Of a stretch of DNA of 64,000 nucleotides, positions 48,187 through 60,240 are shown one piece after another. Source of the DNA: Diadema setosum (taxonomy: Eukaryota > Echinodermata > Echinoidea > Diadematoida > Diadematidae); the NCBI GenBank assembly GCA_033980235.1, contig CM067079.1, forward strand, positions 27,547,562-27,611,561, given 5' to 3'. The notes beneath the pieces were generated by a model. It ran no database searches, was not told the origin of the DNA, and was given only the letters and a program-made list of their open reading frames with translations. The position numbers and the translations under genes are program-made. Numbering within the stretch: the first letter of the stretch is position 1; the number at the start of each line of letters is the position of its first letter.

Positions 48187-48901
48187 AGTGATAGAAGAAC
48201 ACTAGTCTTCCTATTTTGAAACCACAATCATCAATTCTCGTGCAGGCGTTTCGAATCTATAGTTATTTTTCCTGAAAAAAAAAAACAATGACAAAGACTG
48301 ATCACTACTGTTTGTGAGCCACTCAAAAAGGTACAAAAAATGCATTGTTCATTTCATCCTTTTTCAGTAGCTATTTTGGACGCATTCGTTATCAGTTTTA
48401 ACGGTTTCACTATCGCTCAGTCAAGTAGGATATTAGTGCCCAAAGTTACAGATTTTGTAAATCACATATTTTCATGGAGATCAAAGCGCCTGCACGAAGA
48501 TTGATTATCAATTGTGTCAAATAAAATTTGAGGTGTTCTTTCTATTGAATAATGTAACGATTTCATTCAGTCGCTCATGATGACAGTTTTGTAGCACTCT
48601 GTGTGCCGGGACACCATGTATGATATGATAGGTTTGTTCATATGTATTCAATATTTGCAGTGGATGTGAAGAATAGCAAATCTAAGTTTGATGTCTCATA
48701 AAAAACAAAAAATGTTACACCGCCACGCTTCGTAAGTGCATTTCATAGGACCTATAGGTAGGTGGGCTGAAATTAATTTGGTCTAAAATGAAACATATGC
48801 CTATATGCCCATAAATGCACCATTATATAGAGTTGAAAAAAAAATTGACTGTTCTACAACCCTAATGAGTCGTGTTATCTTTGCTATTATTGTTCTCATT
48901 A

Positions 48902-49470
48902 TTAAAGGACAAGTCCACCTTCATATACATAAGAATTGAGAAAATGCATCGTTCTTAGTAGAACACATCAGTGAAAGGGTGAGGAAAATTGGATAATCTG
49001 TTCAAAATTTACGAATATTTTAAGTATCTGCGCAGTCACTGCTGGAAGAGAAGACTACTACAGTGTATGATGTCACATGCGTACAACTATATAAGGAAAA
49101 TAAAAAGAAAATTTCACAAAACTTTACTTTTTGAGTAAAGTACACATTTCTTCGACTTGCTACTGACGTACGTTAAGGGTGATATTATTCCCCCTGCCTT
49201 CAGAAAGAGAGAAAAGTCGAGTGTTCTTTTGTTATCCGAGAAAAATAGAAATATGTTGAATTTTCTTTATTCTTTCTTTATATCGTTGTACTCATGTGAC
49301 ATCACAAGCTATAGTAGTCTTTTCATACAGCTGTGACTGAGCAGAAACTTCAAAAATTCATAACTTTTTAGCGGATTGTCCGATTTTGCTCAAACTCTCA
49401 CTGATGTGTTCTACTAATATTGCTGCATTCACTCAACCCACATGTCTATGAAGGTGAACTTGTCCTTTAA
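48902..49470. mobile_element. TTAA-flanked MITE, 569 bp
   Basis: TTAAAGGACAAGTCCACCTT at the left and the inverse AAGGTGAACTTGTCCTTTAA at the right. Subterminal inverted similarity continues (AACACATCAGTGA / TCACTGATGTGTT, AGTAGTCTT / AAGACTACT). TTAA is the piggyBac-type target, but the assignment rests only on that. Confidence 0.85.
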
Positions 49471-50712
49471 AGAATGAAAAAGTGAATGAAAAATATGTAT
49501 GTATTCATTGATAAAATATAGGCCCAAGAGTGTGTAAAAGAAAATACATTGTGTCATATTAATTTCTAAATTCATGAATAACATTGTGCTGATAATGTGG
49601 AACATAGTACATTATTATGAAAATAAAACAATATAACATTTTACACTAGCAAAAAATGATGACAATCCTGGTTGTTTATTTTTTGTCAACTCATCCCAGC
49701 CAATCGATATCAAGGTGGACTTCAAGCAATTTACATAAAACTCTCAATAAAAGCAAAAGTGTAACATCTACGTAAACAAAAGTAAAGTAAGTCACTGGGC
49801 ATTTACGAATCAATGTTACAACCACTGATTTAACACGTCAGCGTAAAAAATAGATTTTATATCAACGTAACCAACTTCACCTTTGAAACAGACAAGTTAG
49901 CAAAAGAATTCAAGCAACATTTCTCAGTTTATAAGTAAAGTAAATAATCTAGAAAATTTCTTTTCACGTTACAGTTATATTGCTAGAATACTGAATTTCT
50001 CTCAGTTTCAGTCGTGTTCCTTTCTTTCTTCTGGTAAGTCTAATTCTGCCATATCTGCTGTTTAGGGTTTGTTGTCTTTTCTCTCTTCGTGGCCCTTTTC
50101 TTTTCTTCAGTGGGGGAGGAGTGGCTGGAGATACTGACGACATTTAACTTTTTAACGTGATCAAGGACTGCATATATTTTTTTCTTAGTACCTGAACAAT
50201 AAATGAGTGCTAAGAAAGCACGTCTGCACCTGCTGCAACCACAGTCAAAAAGTGCTCGGTATTGTAGATCGAGTGCCGGTCGAAGCATGATCGAGTTTAG
50301 TCGAGTATCAGTCGATAGCATTCCTGTATCGGTCGTGTGTCGGTTGAGTTATTCATGAAACTGATGAATTCTGGATCGAGATGATCTGAAACTCGAATCA
50401 ATCGTATAGCATTCGAGTATAACTCGAGATGATCGGGAACTGAGCTCGGGGAAAAAACCGTCCCGACCACACTAGATTTCTATACGACCGATTCCCGATC
50501 AGCTCGATATCTTCTCGATCACTACCCGAGCTGTTGGTGTTCGGGCTTCCTACTCGAATATTTTGGACATGTCCAAAATTATCGTGAAGGAAGCAGGAGC
50601 GATGCCGATCAAGGTAGATCGACCCCGAATACCAATGCCGAGCGAGCCCGACCAGGCCAAAAAAGCTTGATCGGGATTGATCGAGTTGATCTGATCGGCA
50701 GTGGGAACGCAC

Positions 50713-50753
<41 letters not shown>

Positions 50754-51029
50754 TGGGGAGAGAGATTGGAAACACTCTTTCTCTTCCCACCTCCCTGTGT
50801 AAAGTGAATGGCGAAAACCGGAAGATTGCACTGCACACATAGCTTTTTGTACGGTACGGTGTGTGTAACCGACACGCAGCGACGTTGCGAAACGAATATT
50901 GACTGCTGACCTTTAACCCTGCAAAATAACAACTGGAATTGCCTCGCAGAACTCCCTCGTACAGGTTACAATCAATCATATACGATTCGGCATTCTTCTC
51001 CCCAAACAGCCTTGGTTAGCAGGGTCGGG

Positions 51030-51245
51030 GGTCAAAGAAGCCGTCTCCTGCGACACAACCTCTCCCGGATGTATAGCTCTACAATCCGGAGAATTCCTGG
51101 ATGACTGCTCCGAACAATAACGTACTCGATTACGCGTCTGCTCCGATCGGCAACTGCGTTTTCCCTCCAACAAATCAGACGAGCTAATGAAGCGTTCAGG
51201 ATCGGACGTGACACCGTCCTCGGAATTTCAAACGCAAGTACAGAT
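51030..51245 (+). pseudogene. Penelope-like element 3' remnant with decayed hammerhead core
   Basis: Matches the minus-strand copy at 24.7-24.9 kb: TGCGACACAACCTCTCCCGG, GAACAATAACGT, AAATCAGACGAGC, AGGATCGGACGTGA. It covers the coding C-terminus and the start of the terminal arm. The hammerhead boxes are altered (CTAATGA for CTGATGA, GACA for GAAA), so this copy should be inactive. Confidence 0.8.
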
Positions 51246-52529
51246 GCAATCATCTGATTTTGTATACCTGTAAATATACATGTTAATTCAGTTGTTAACT
51301 TTACGCCACATTTATCATCAAATTTCGTGAATTATTTAACAGTATTTCCGCGCTCTAAATCATGATTGAACGCACAGGGACATTATCACGTTGTGTTATG
51401 CGCTATATCATGAGCACTGTCTATTATTATCATTATTGTTATATGTGACCATGCATAACAAAACATACAAAAGTTGCACCCCTTGATTTTATGTAAGGAC
51501 TCAAAAAAAGTGAAATGGGTCAACCCATTCAATATTGAGTTTTCATATTTTCTGAAAGAGCTATCCTTCTTCTACATCATTCTTTAGTTTGGGATCATAA
51601 CACTGATGAGAAAGTGTGTTTTCAGCAGTTTTTCTACCACGGTTTTATGGGGAGATTAGGAAGATCGGGTAAGTCTTAGAGCCCCCTTTACATTTCTTGA
51701 AACGCGCTTTACACACCCTGAACTGTTAAGTCTAATAACTTTTTTTTTAAAGAAAACTCTACTGCTTTGAAAGTTCGCATTAATCATGGACAGAAGGTGT
51801 TAATAGAATATGTGTAATTTCAGCTCAATATGATAATCCCTTCAGTGTTGTTGCTCATCCTGGTTTACATCCATGTGTTTTGTTCCCTTTCATTGCACAG
51901 CTGGCACGGTTAAGCCCTTGGATTGCCCCTGTACAAAGAGAGCAGTTCGGGAAGTTTTTTTGCTTTTTAATGTTTCCAATGCATATTTCCACTCGTTTGG
52001 TAAGATAAGGATGAAAAGGTGAATAACTTGATTGTGCGGATTAACTAGTTTTGTGTTTATTTTATTTACTCTGTACCTCTGCTTGTTGCTAATATTGTAG
52101 GTCGGCAAACATTAATATTGAAAATTCACTCCGTGTAGTAGTATTTTAAGCATTGACTTTTAAAGTATGTTCTGAAAGGTAACCGAGGCTTACATAATTA
52201 TTTCCAATTGAACTCATTATCAAAAGTGTAAAAACGGATTAGCTTTCAAATTAGTTTATGATATTATTACAATATTGTACTTTCAAAAAGAGAATGAAAG
52301 TGTATGTCCCTCCTCGCTGAGAGGGGCCAGCCAGACTTTTCAATAATGATTAGACCTTTTTTTGTAATATTTTCATATTTCATGCCTACTTTGTTCACAA
52401 AAGATGACTTTAACAATCACAAAGACTGCCGGAGGCTTGCCCAAGCAAGCAGGACCTCAATTCCTGCATGGTTGTGAAACTTGATGGGGGAATATAGGTG
52501 AATGAAATGTTTGGTTACTATAGGTTGTG

Positions 52530-52668
52530 GGCAGGCGCGCCGGAAGCAGTTTTGGATGGGGGGGGGGGGGGGGGGGGCAAATATTAGAGGGGGCTCACGA
52601 TAGACCATACATATGTTACACAATATACACATACACATATACACCCACCCACACACACACTCACACAC

Positions 52669-52720
<52 letters not shown>
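52530..52720. repeat. Poly-G tract, (CA)n and (TA)n
   Basis: Seventeen or more G from 52558, then (CA)n near 52620-52675 and (TA)n near 52690-52722. GCCGGAAG before the poly-G has an inverse near 54325 (CTTCCGGCGCC), which may be the other end of one element. Confidence 0.8.
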
Positions 52721-52724
<4 letters not shown>

Positions 52725-52904
52725 TGTATAATATAGTATGTACAGTGGCGTACCGTGGGTCGAGACATTGGGGGGGGGGGGCACCTTGTGGAAAAGTTAT
52801 TTTGAGGGTGTGTATGCTTGTGCGTGTGTGCGTGCGCTGTCAGTCTGCAAACGTAATGGAACTACAATACATTACGGGATGTGATACATTCAACAACGCA
52901 GTCA

Positions 52905-53775
52905 TTGAGCAACATTGGAAGTTTTCCTTACATGGATTATGGAATGAAGGTGTGAAACGACAAATTACTGTCAGCAACATCAGGAGAATTGCACAACAAT
53001 AAAATGCGAGCGAGCGGAGCGAGCGAGCTTGAAAATTTTGACATTTTACAGTCCCCAAACTGCCGTTTGTAGATACATGTATTTCTTTCATTTTGGAAAT
53101 TAAGGTGGGGGGGGGGGGGGGGTGGCGCACCGGGCGCAACTGCTGGCAATTACTGGCAGCAACATTAGGAGAATGGCATAACGATTCAATGCGAGCGAGC
53201 GAGCTTGAAAATTTTGACATTCTACAGTCCAAAAACTGCCGTTTGTAGCTATGTTTTTCGCTTGGAAATTAAGGGGGAGGCGCATCGGGCTCAACTGCTG
53301 GCAATTACAGGCAGCAACGTTAGGAGATGGCATAACGATTAAATGCGAGCGAGCAAAGCGAGCGAGCTTGAAAATTTTGATGTTTTACAGTCCCCAAACT
53401 GCCGTTTGTAGCTATATTTTTTTTTTTTTTCGCTTTGGAAATAGGGGGGGGGGGCAGGCGCAACTGCTGGCAATTACTGGCAGTAACATTCTCTTTTACA
53501 ACGGCATAACGATTGAATGCGAGCGAGCTTGAAACTTTTGACATTTTACAGTATAAAAACTGCCGTTTGTAGCTATACTTTTTTCACTTTGGATATTAAG
53601 GGGGGGGGGGGACGCACCGTGCGTAACTGCTGGCAATTACTGGCAGCAACATCAGGAGAATGGCATAGCGATTGAATGCGAGCGAGCGGAGCGAGCGAGC
53701 TTGAAAATTTTGACATTTTACAGTCCAAAAACTGCCGTTTGTAGCTATATTTTTTCGCTTTGGAAATTAAGAAGG
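52905..53775 (+). repeat. Tandem repeat, about 161-176 bp period
   Basis: The landmark TGCCGTTTGTAG recurs at 53061, 53237, 53400, 53561 and 53733. Each unit also carries CGAGCGAGCTTGAAAATTTT, a poly-G tract and CTGGCAATTACTGGCAG. An incomplete first unit begins near 52905. Open frames on either strand reflect the repeat. Confidence 0.9.
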
Positions 53776-55004
53776 GGGGGGGGTGGCGTTGCGGGCGGGG
53801 GTTAAAAGTATTTTCCCGGAGCGCTACCTACGTCAGGTGTCACGTTAGTAACAACTAGCGGTGGAAGTGGGACGTATGGAATATTTTTTTTCCTCGGGGG
53901 GGGGGGGGGGCACACGTATACAAATTACAAAACAAAGAAGAATGTTTAAAAACTTGCTTCAAAAGGAGGGTTGGCATGGGCCAGTTGTGCCCGCCTCTAA
54001 ATCCGCCAGTGCTTAAAGCTAACATTTTGATATTTGCACGATTTTCCATAGCCAAAAGCCACTAAAATCTGCAACGGTTACCGTTGAATGCGGTTGAGAT
54101 AATCTGCTCACACGCAACGCAAAACGAATGTCTAAACATTTATGAGAGTTAGAATTACTAGTCTTAGCTAATAGATTTCCCTATTTGTATTGTATATGTG
54201 TATTATATATATATATTTTATTTTATTTTATTTATCTTTATCTATTTACTTTTTTTTGAGGGGGGGGGGGCTTTTTTTTTGGGGGGGGGGGGGGCAAAAA
54301 CGCGTTTTGCCCCCCCCCCCCCCACTTCCGGCGCCTATGGTTGTGGGAAAAGAAACATCCATAATAAAGTCAAATAAATTATATTAACTACTATACAGTC
54401 TTTTGTATTACGTTTGTGAGTTTTGTCGTGTTGGTAAAGACCAATTCGGTTTTGTAACATGTACACTAATTTGTGTCGGTCATAACTGTGGGTTTCCAAC
54501 ATGAGAGGAAGAGATGATTCAAAGGGTTATGTAATGAGTCAGGTGCACTGCTATGACAGTGCATACATTAACTATTGTTAGGCATACTGAATACCCGTAG
54601 TTATAACTGAAATATAGGTTGTCATAAAAAACGGCGCCCAGACCAAATCGGCCTATAAACCGAGCGTTTCAAAACAAGTTGCCGTGATGAAAGAATATGT
54701 GCAGGTGGGTGAGTGACATGTGGATCTTCTTATATTTGTGCTTGAGTGTGTGCTTGAGTGCTTGAGTGTACAGGAGGTGGCCCCCTCCTTGGTGTGTGTG
54801 ATTATGTGAGTATGGGGAGGGAAGGAGGTGATTTGAAATATGCTGCAAATCATAATTTGGTCGGAGCTCTTCTTTTGTGGGAGTTGATATTCGATCTACT
54901 TCGTGAAGACTCATAATACAGTGTAGGCGCACGTACTTGAAAGTAGTCATGATTGATTACAATAAAAAAGCCATGATTGATTACTATAATAGTTATGATT
55001 GATT

Positions 55005-56172
55005 AAGGCCCGGTCATACTGCCCGAACTTTGTTGGAGCGTTCCTTGAACGGTAGGGGGAGGGGCAGAATTTCGACAACGCTCGTCACCGCGCACAAAAT
55101 GGGAAAAAATCGAAAACACGGGCGTTGCCTTAGCGGTGCACCGCTGAAGCCGGCGTTGCTTTAGCGTTGGTTTAACGGTAGCGAACAGTAGCGAGCGTTG
55201 GTTTAGCAGTGACGCAATCGTTGATGGAGCGGCGTTCTGCGCATGCGGGCGTTGGCTCGGCGGGGGTTTAAAGTTGGTTTAGCGGCATACCGCTTTTGAC
55301 GACGGAGCTGAACGGATCGCTTTGATAGAAGTTCTGATAGATTTTTGATAGAAGTCGATAATTGAAGTTCATCATGCCACGTGGACAAAAGAAGAGGACT
55401 CGCTGGAGAAGGAAAGGTAGCAGCCTCCAAGAAGATCATTACGGAGCAGGCAGCTGAACCAATGGAGTCAGGTAAATATATGTGGCCCACTGGTTGTGTC
55501 AAGAAATATTTAACAACTGTGAAAAAAATACTGCTACAGTGTATGTTTTTTACTTCAACATTTGAGCAAATTCGATATAAATGAGGTCTGCACTCAACGG
55601 CAGCTCAATTCCAAATGGGCTCCTGGTCCATTTCTCCCCGTATTTATAACCTTCGGGTCCCGCTCCGACACCTCCATACCAACGCTAAACCAAAGTTCAT
55701 CACCGCAAATAGATCGCTGCTTCAACGCCCGACACCGTTCCAGCAATCCCGTGTCCGCTCGTAAAACGCTTACAACCGCTCCATCAAAGTTTGTGCAACG
55801 TTTAATCACCGCCCGGGCAAACCTGGCGAAGCAGCGGTGGTCCAGCGTGCAAGATTTCTGCGTTGGCCTAGCGGACCCAAGCGTCCACGAACTTGCGTCT
55901 CGCGGTGCCAAACTTTGACTGGGCGTTGTTGGAGCGGTGGTGAACTTTGCCGGAGCGGAAAGTTGCCCGCTCCTCACCTCTCGCAATATTTTGTGCAGCT
56001 CAAAACTTTCGGAGCGGTAGGAGGGACCATCAGCGGTGGCAGAGCGTATACGGCGTTGCCCTAACGGGGACCAACTTCTGTTAAACGGTGGTGAACGGTT
56101 ACGAGTGGTGATGAATTTTTTTCACCTCTCCAGGAACGCTCCAGCAAAGTTCTGGCGGTGTGACCGTGCCTT
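55005..56172. mobile_element. AAGGCCCGGTCA-ended non-autonomous DNA element
   Basis: Left end AAGGCCCGGTCATACTGCCC then CGAACTTTGTTGGAGCGTTCC. The right end is the inverse (GGAACGCTCCAGCAAAGTTC ... GGTGTGACCGTGCCTT). Both halves are dense in AGCGTTGG and GCGGT/ACGGT motifs. A short basic reading frame starts at 55375 (MPRGQKKRTRWRRK), and a second frame runs to a possible donor at 55471; no transposase seen. Confidence 0.8.
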
Positions 56173-56630
56173 TACAATCAGACTCAACTTTTCATTGTCA
56201 TTGTATAGCCATCGGCATCATTCAGTAAACAATGGGTAGCTAAGGGTGCTTTCAGTCTCACAGATTCTGATCATGAAATTCAACTCATGATAAAGAGTAG
56301 GGACCACCTCGGACAATGTTAGGGAAGTTTGGAATAAGACAAAATCTCCGCGGGAGCCATTTTCGGTCTATTGTATAAGAATTATACATCACAAATTTCA
56401 GGAAATGTCGATGGCATTGGGTTGTGCATTATGGCATATTCCCATAAGGACTTCAGGCATCTTTACGCGACTCTCGACGTGGAACCAAGGCTGGAGTAGA
56501 TAAATCACTGCTTTCCTGAACAAAGATCTTTTTCGTTCTTGTTGGAGTGAAAATAAGTATTTAATCGGCCCAAAACGCAGTGCACCACGTGTAGATAAGA
56601 CATTCTCCTGCCCCGCCCCCCCCCCCACCT

Positions 56631-57968
56631 TTGACTTCCACTCTTGTTCGTCCCAGTCCTCGCCCCGGTGAACATAGGGCTGTGGAAAAAGTTGTACATT
56701 TTAGACTTTTGGATTTTCTTAATAAGCATAACATTATTTCTAATAATCAGTTTGGTTTCCGGCAAGAACACAACACATCTCATGTAGTCCTTACTTTCTT
56801 AGATAAAGTCTCCAAAGCCATCGATAAATTTCATCATACTATAGGTGTGTTCCTGGACTTCTCCAAGGCCTTCGATACCATTGATCACAAAATACTCCTT
56901 TACAAATTATCCCATTATGGTATTCGAGGCATGGCCTTGGAGTGGTTCAGGAGCTACCTTACTAATCGCAAACAATTTGTTTATATTAATGGTCATAAAT
57001 CTCTTATGCATGATATCACTTGTGGTGTACCGCAAGGGAGTTTACTTGGTCCACTTTTATTTGTTCTTTACATCAATGATATTGAACATTCATCAAGTAT
57101 TCTTTCCTTTCTATTATTTGCTGATGATACAAATGTGTTCTTTTCTAGTTCTGATCCTGTCTTATTGATTGATACTATGAATATTGAGATAAAAAAGTTA
57201 CTTAACTGGACTAGAGCCAACAAATTATCAATTAATTTTCAAAAAACTAAATGTATGCTTTTTAGTAATTCTTTGGAAAAGTTATCTCAGAACATTTATT
57301 TGGATAATGTAGTTGTAGAAGAAGTTTCTTCAATTCGATTTTTAGGTTTGATCCTTGATAATAAGCTCACTTGGAATTTGCATATTGATTCAATTTGCCG
57401 TACAATTTCTAGAAATGTCGGCGTAATCAATAAAGTTAAATTTTATTTTCCCCAAAATGTTTTATTAATGTTATATTCATCTTTAATTTTACCCTATCTG
57501 AACTATGGCATTCTCGCCTGGGGCAACACTTACTCCTCGTATCTAGAAAGAATATTATTATTGCAGAAAAAAGCTCTTCGTATTATTTGTAGAGAGTCGT
57601 GGAGATGTCATACAAACGATTTGTTTTATCAAAATAATATTTTAAAAATTAAGGATTTGTATTGTTTGAATTTAGGTCAGTTTATGTACAAATTGATAAA
57701 TAATTCCCTTCCTTTTGCGTTTGATTCCATGTTTATTCAAAATAAAACTGTACATTCATACCCCACGAGACAAATCAATGAATTCCATTTACCACTCTCT
57801 AGGACGATCTTTGCAAAGTCTATATTCTCCTCCGCTGGACCTAAATTTTGGAACTCCCTTGACAGCAGCATAAAAGAATCTCTAAGTTTTAACACTTTTA
57901 CTTTGAAATTAAAGAAAATGTTTATCAATTCTTATATCACTGGGGATTTGCATTTCGAAAGTTGCTAA
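56631..57968 (+). pseudogene. LINE reverse transcriptase, endonuclease part missing
   Basis: The frame is open for 445 codons. The first ~17 residues are flanking DNA; EKVVHFRLLDFL begins the RT. Motifs: FGFRQEHNTSH, FLDFSKAFDTIDH (motif A, catalytic Asp), GVPQGSLLGPLLF (motif B), LLFADDTNVF (motif C, catalytic DD), KTKCMLFS, then the C-terminal SYPTRQ ... GPKFWNSLDSSI. There are no internal stops, so the copy is young or recently inserted, but without the endonuclease domain and 5' region it is dead on its own. Clade not resolved by reading. Confidence 0.92.
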
Positions 57969-58563
57969 CTGATTTCTTTGCTGTTAAAGTCTTTACTTTG
58001 TTCAATCTATTTCATAACTGTTATATATATTACTTATAGATAGTCCACTTTTTGGTAAGACCAAAGTCTCATGTGCCCTGGCGTTGACCCTTGAACTCTT
58101 CCTCCTTTGTCCTTTTCTCTCTCTTCCTCTGTCTTCCTGTCCCCCTCTGGCCTTTGACCTCCTATTTATTCTTTCCACGCGTATGTGGGAGAGCAGCTTT
58201 GTTTTTGTCTGTGTGTGCGTTTCGTGTGCGTACTTGTTTTATTCTCTGTTTCCCGAGGACTATGTCAAATTGTCTTGTTGCATTATTACTATAATTTTCA
58301 CGACTCACGAGGGGACTGCATTCTACAAGCTTGGCTTTTTAGCAGTCCCCTCCATTTCCGACCTTTTCTTTCTTTCTTATGATTCAGTCACATTTTGCCC
58401 ATGTACTTTTTCAACTAGTATGTTTATTGAGTCATGTAAACAAATGACGTGTATCTAAATTTCATTTGGAAATGTAATAGTTACATTGTACTTAATTTGC
58501 TTGTATGAAATTGTCATATTGTATGTTTTGGCCGGAAATGAAATAAAAATGAAATGAAATGAA
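56679..58563 (+). mobile_element. 5'-truncated non-LTR retrotransposon (CR1/L2/Daphne-like group)
   Basis: Reverse transcriptase sequence starts abruptly at about 56679. The element continues through a stop at 57968, a 3' UTR with T-rich and GT-rich parts, and a tail of GAAAT/TGAAA repeats ending near 58563. Truncation at the 5' end and a simple 3' repeat are the usual products of target-primed reverse transcription. Confidence 0.85.
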
Positions 58564-59216
58564 ACCTGTTGATTTTCAGGGTAATGATCATCGAACGCTA
58601 TTCTCCTACACAGCGTCTGATCAGGCTAGACTATCAATATTTTCCGTCGCGTCCAAGTTTTGTCTATTACGTGCCGTCATGCTTTGTTGCGTGCAGGAAC
58701 GCGGTTTTATCATGACGTACAAAATTTTTCATCAGCACCGGGACTGCAGGGATGCCAAGTTCAATTTTTTTTTTGTGAGTGAGATTTTCGTAACTCGGCA
58801 TCTTCGCGAGCAAATGTGCGCGCGAGCGAGGGTGTGGGAGGGTTTTTTCCCCCCTGTGGCCTCCCACGGTAGGGAGCTTTTTCAATTTTTAGCTCTTAAT
58901 GGTGCGATCAGGTGCATACTTAAGTGACTATTTTTCACTTATTTTGAAAGACAATAGGAAAATATACCTTCAATTTGTAACTATCACTTAATCCTTTGAG
59001 CTATGCTCCTTATTATAGGCCCAAATTGCAGACTTCGCCCGCTGCATGCGTGAGAAAATTGGGTGTCATGCGTGAGATCGTAAGACGTCCCCTAAATGCT
59101 TGAGTCTCACTCAGAATGCGTGAGACTTGGTAGCTCTGGGACTGCCGTGGTAATTTTTTGACAATTAAATATCTGGCACGGCCTCCACGGCAATCACTTA
59201 CCGCGTTTACACGTAG

Positions 59217-59270
59217 CCCCAGCTCGCGGATTTTCGAGCGTTTCGTATACATTACCCCAGCTCGCGGATC
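59217..59270. repeat. Short direct repeat CCCCAGCTCGCGGAT
   Basis: Occurs twice about 37 bp apart, within a GC-richer island. Nothing else recognised between 58563 and 59700 apart from TGCGTGAGA repeats near 59045-59125. Confidence 0.6.
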
Positions 59271-59774
59271 AGACTCGATCGCCTTGTGGGGTAAAATTCG
59301 ACTGATACCCACAATGCTTCGCCAGCCAGACCACGTACCTGTAAACAATAATTACGCGCGCTCAATTCAAGACAGGTGACCGCCGGTCGATGTAGAATCA
59401 TGTAGCTCCATGTACTATGTAGAATCTTGAACTTTGCCCCGGCCCTGCATATATGCTACAATGTACTGCACTGCATTGAACGTTGTTAAAGTACACGGAC
59501 CTAGGTCAATGCTAAAATTCAGCCGAAAGACGAACAGGCAACCTGCGAAATAATACTGCCCTGACCCCTGACAGTGCTGTCCAGTTTATCTCGCACCTCT
59601 TCTCTCGACCAGCACTCGACCAACATGTCAGTCCAGGCTAGAAGGCACCTAACCTTGTTTTTTGATATATACAATGTTTTTTTTCTGGTTTCTTATCAAT
59701 TCGAGGGTGCTGATTCCAAATCTGATTAATGCCACTCGCGTAACCTTGAGCATTTTCGGCAAAATGCAACAATC

Positions 59775-60240
59775 CAAAATGGCTGCCAAATATGCTAATT
59801 TGGCCGTGATAATCACACTAATGGGCATTCTATGACCAATTATTCCACCAAACTTTGTACATTTCTGTTCCTAGAGTTACTCCATCTGCATTTGCAAGAG
59901 ACATTTTGTTTCATATATGTTCATTAAGTATTTAAAGCTCATTTTCAATTCAAAATGGCCGCCATTCATCCCTATGCTTATATACAATATGAATGACAAA
60001 AAATATGCATGGAAATACAGAACAAATTTACTGTATTTCCAGTCCCGTACCTACGTTGTTACAAAGTGTTGCGTGTGCAATACAAATATATTGGGTGCCA
60101 CTTACCAGAGGGCCTACATGTATTTTTATTCTACTAAATGCAAAAATTCAAAATGGTCGCCACTCTTATTCTCCTGTGCAATATGAATGGCAAAAATGTA
60201 TGTGCAAATAGAAAACCAATTTGCTGGGTTTTTTTTCTGA
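59775..60240 (+). repeat. Diverged repeat units with AAAATGG(C/T)(C/T)GCCA
   Basis: CAAAATGGCTGCCA (59776), CAAAATGGCCGCCA (59951) and CAAAATGGTCGCCA (60151) are each followed by similar AT-rich text (AATATGAATGRCAAAAA, GGAAATAGA). Spacing is 175-200 bp; about two and a half diverged units. Confidence 0.6.

Larger units (their letters stand above)
46162..50713. mobile_element. Composite DNA element with GATCGA-rich inverted arms
   Basis: Left arm 46162-46520 begins GGTGCGTTCCCACTGCCGAT. The right arm 50346-50713 is its inverted copy, ending GTGGGAACGCACC. Arms are about 360 bp and saturated with GATC/TCGA. A second internal start (CGTTCCCACTGCCGATCAGA) lies at about 46539. The interior contains two other elements (47027-48186, 48902-49470) and no recognisable transposase. 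A run of 38 A follows directly at 50714-50751. Confidence 0.75.

Noticed and set aside
53320..53544. Minus-strand frames in the 165-bp array
   Set aside because: They repeat with the array and include poly-Pro from poly-C.
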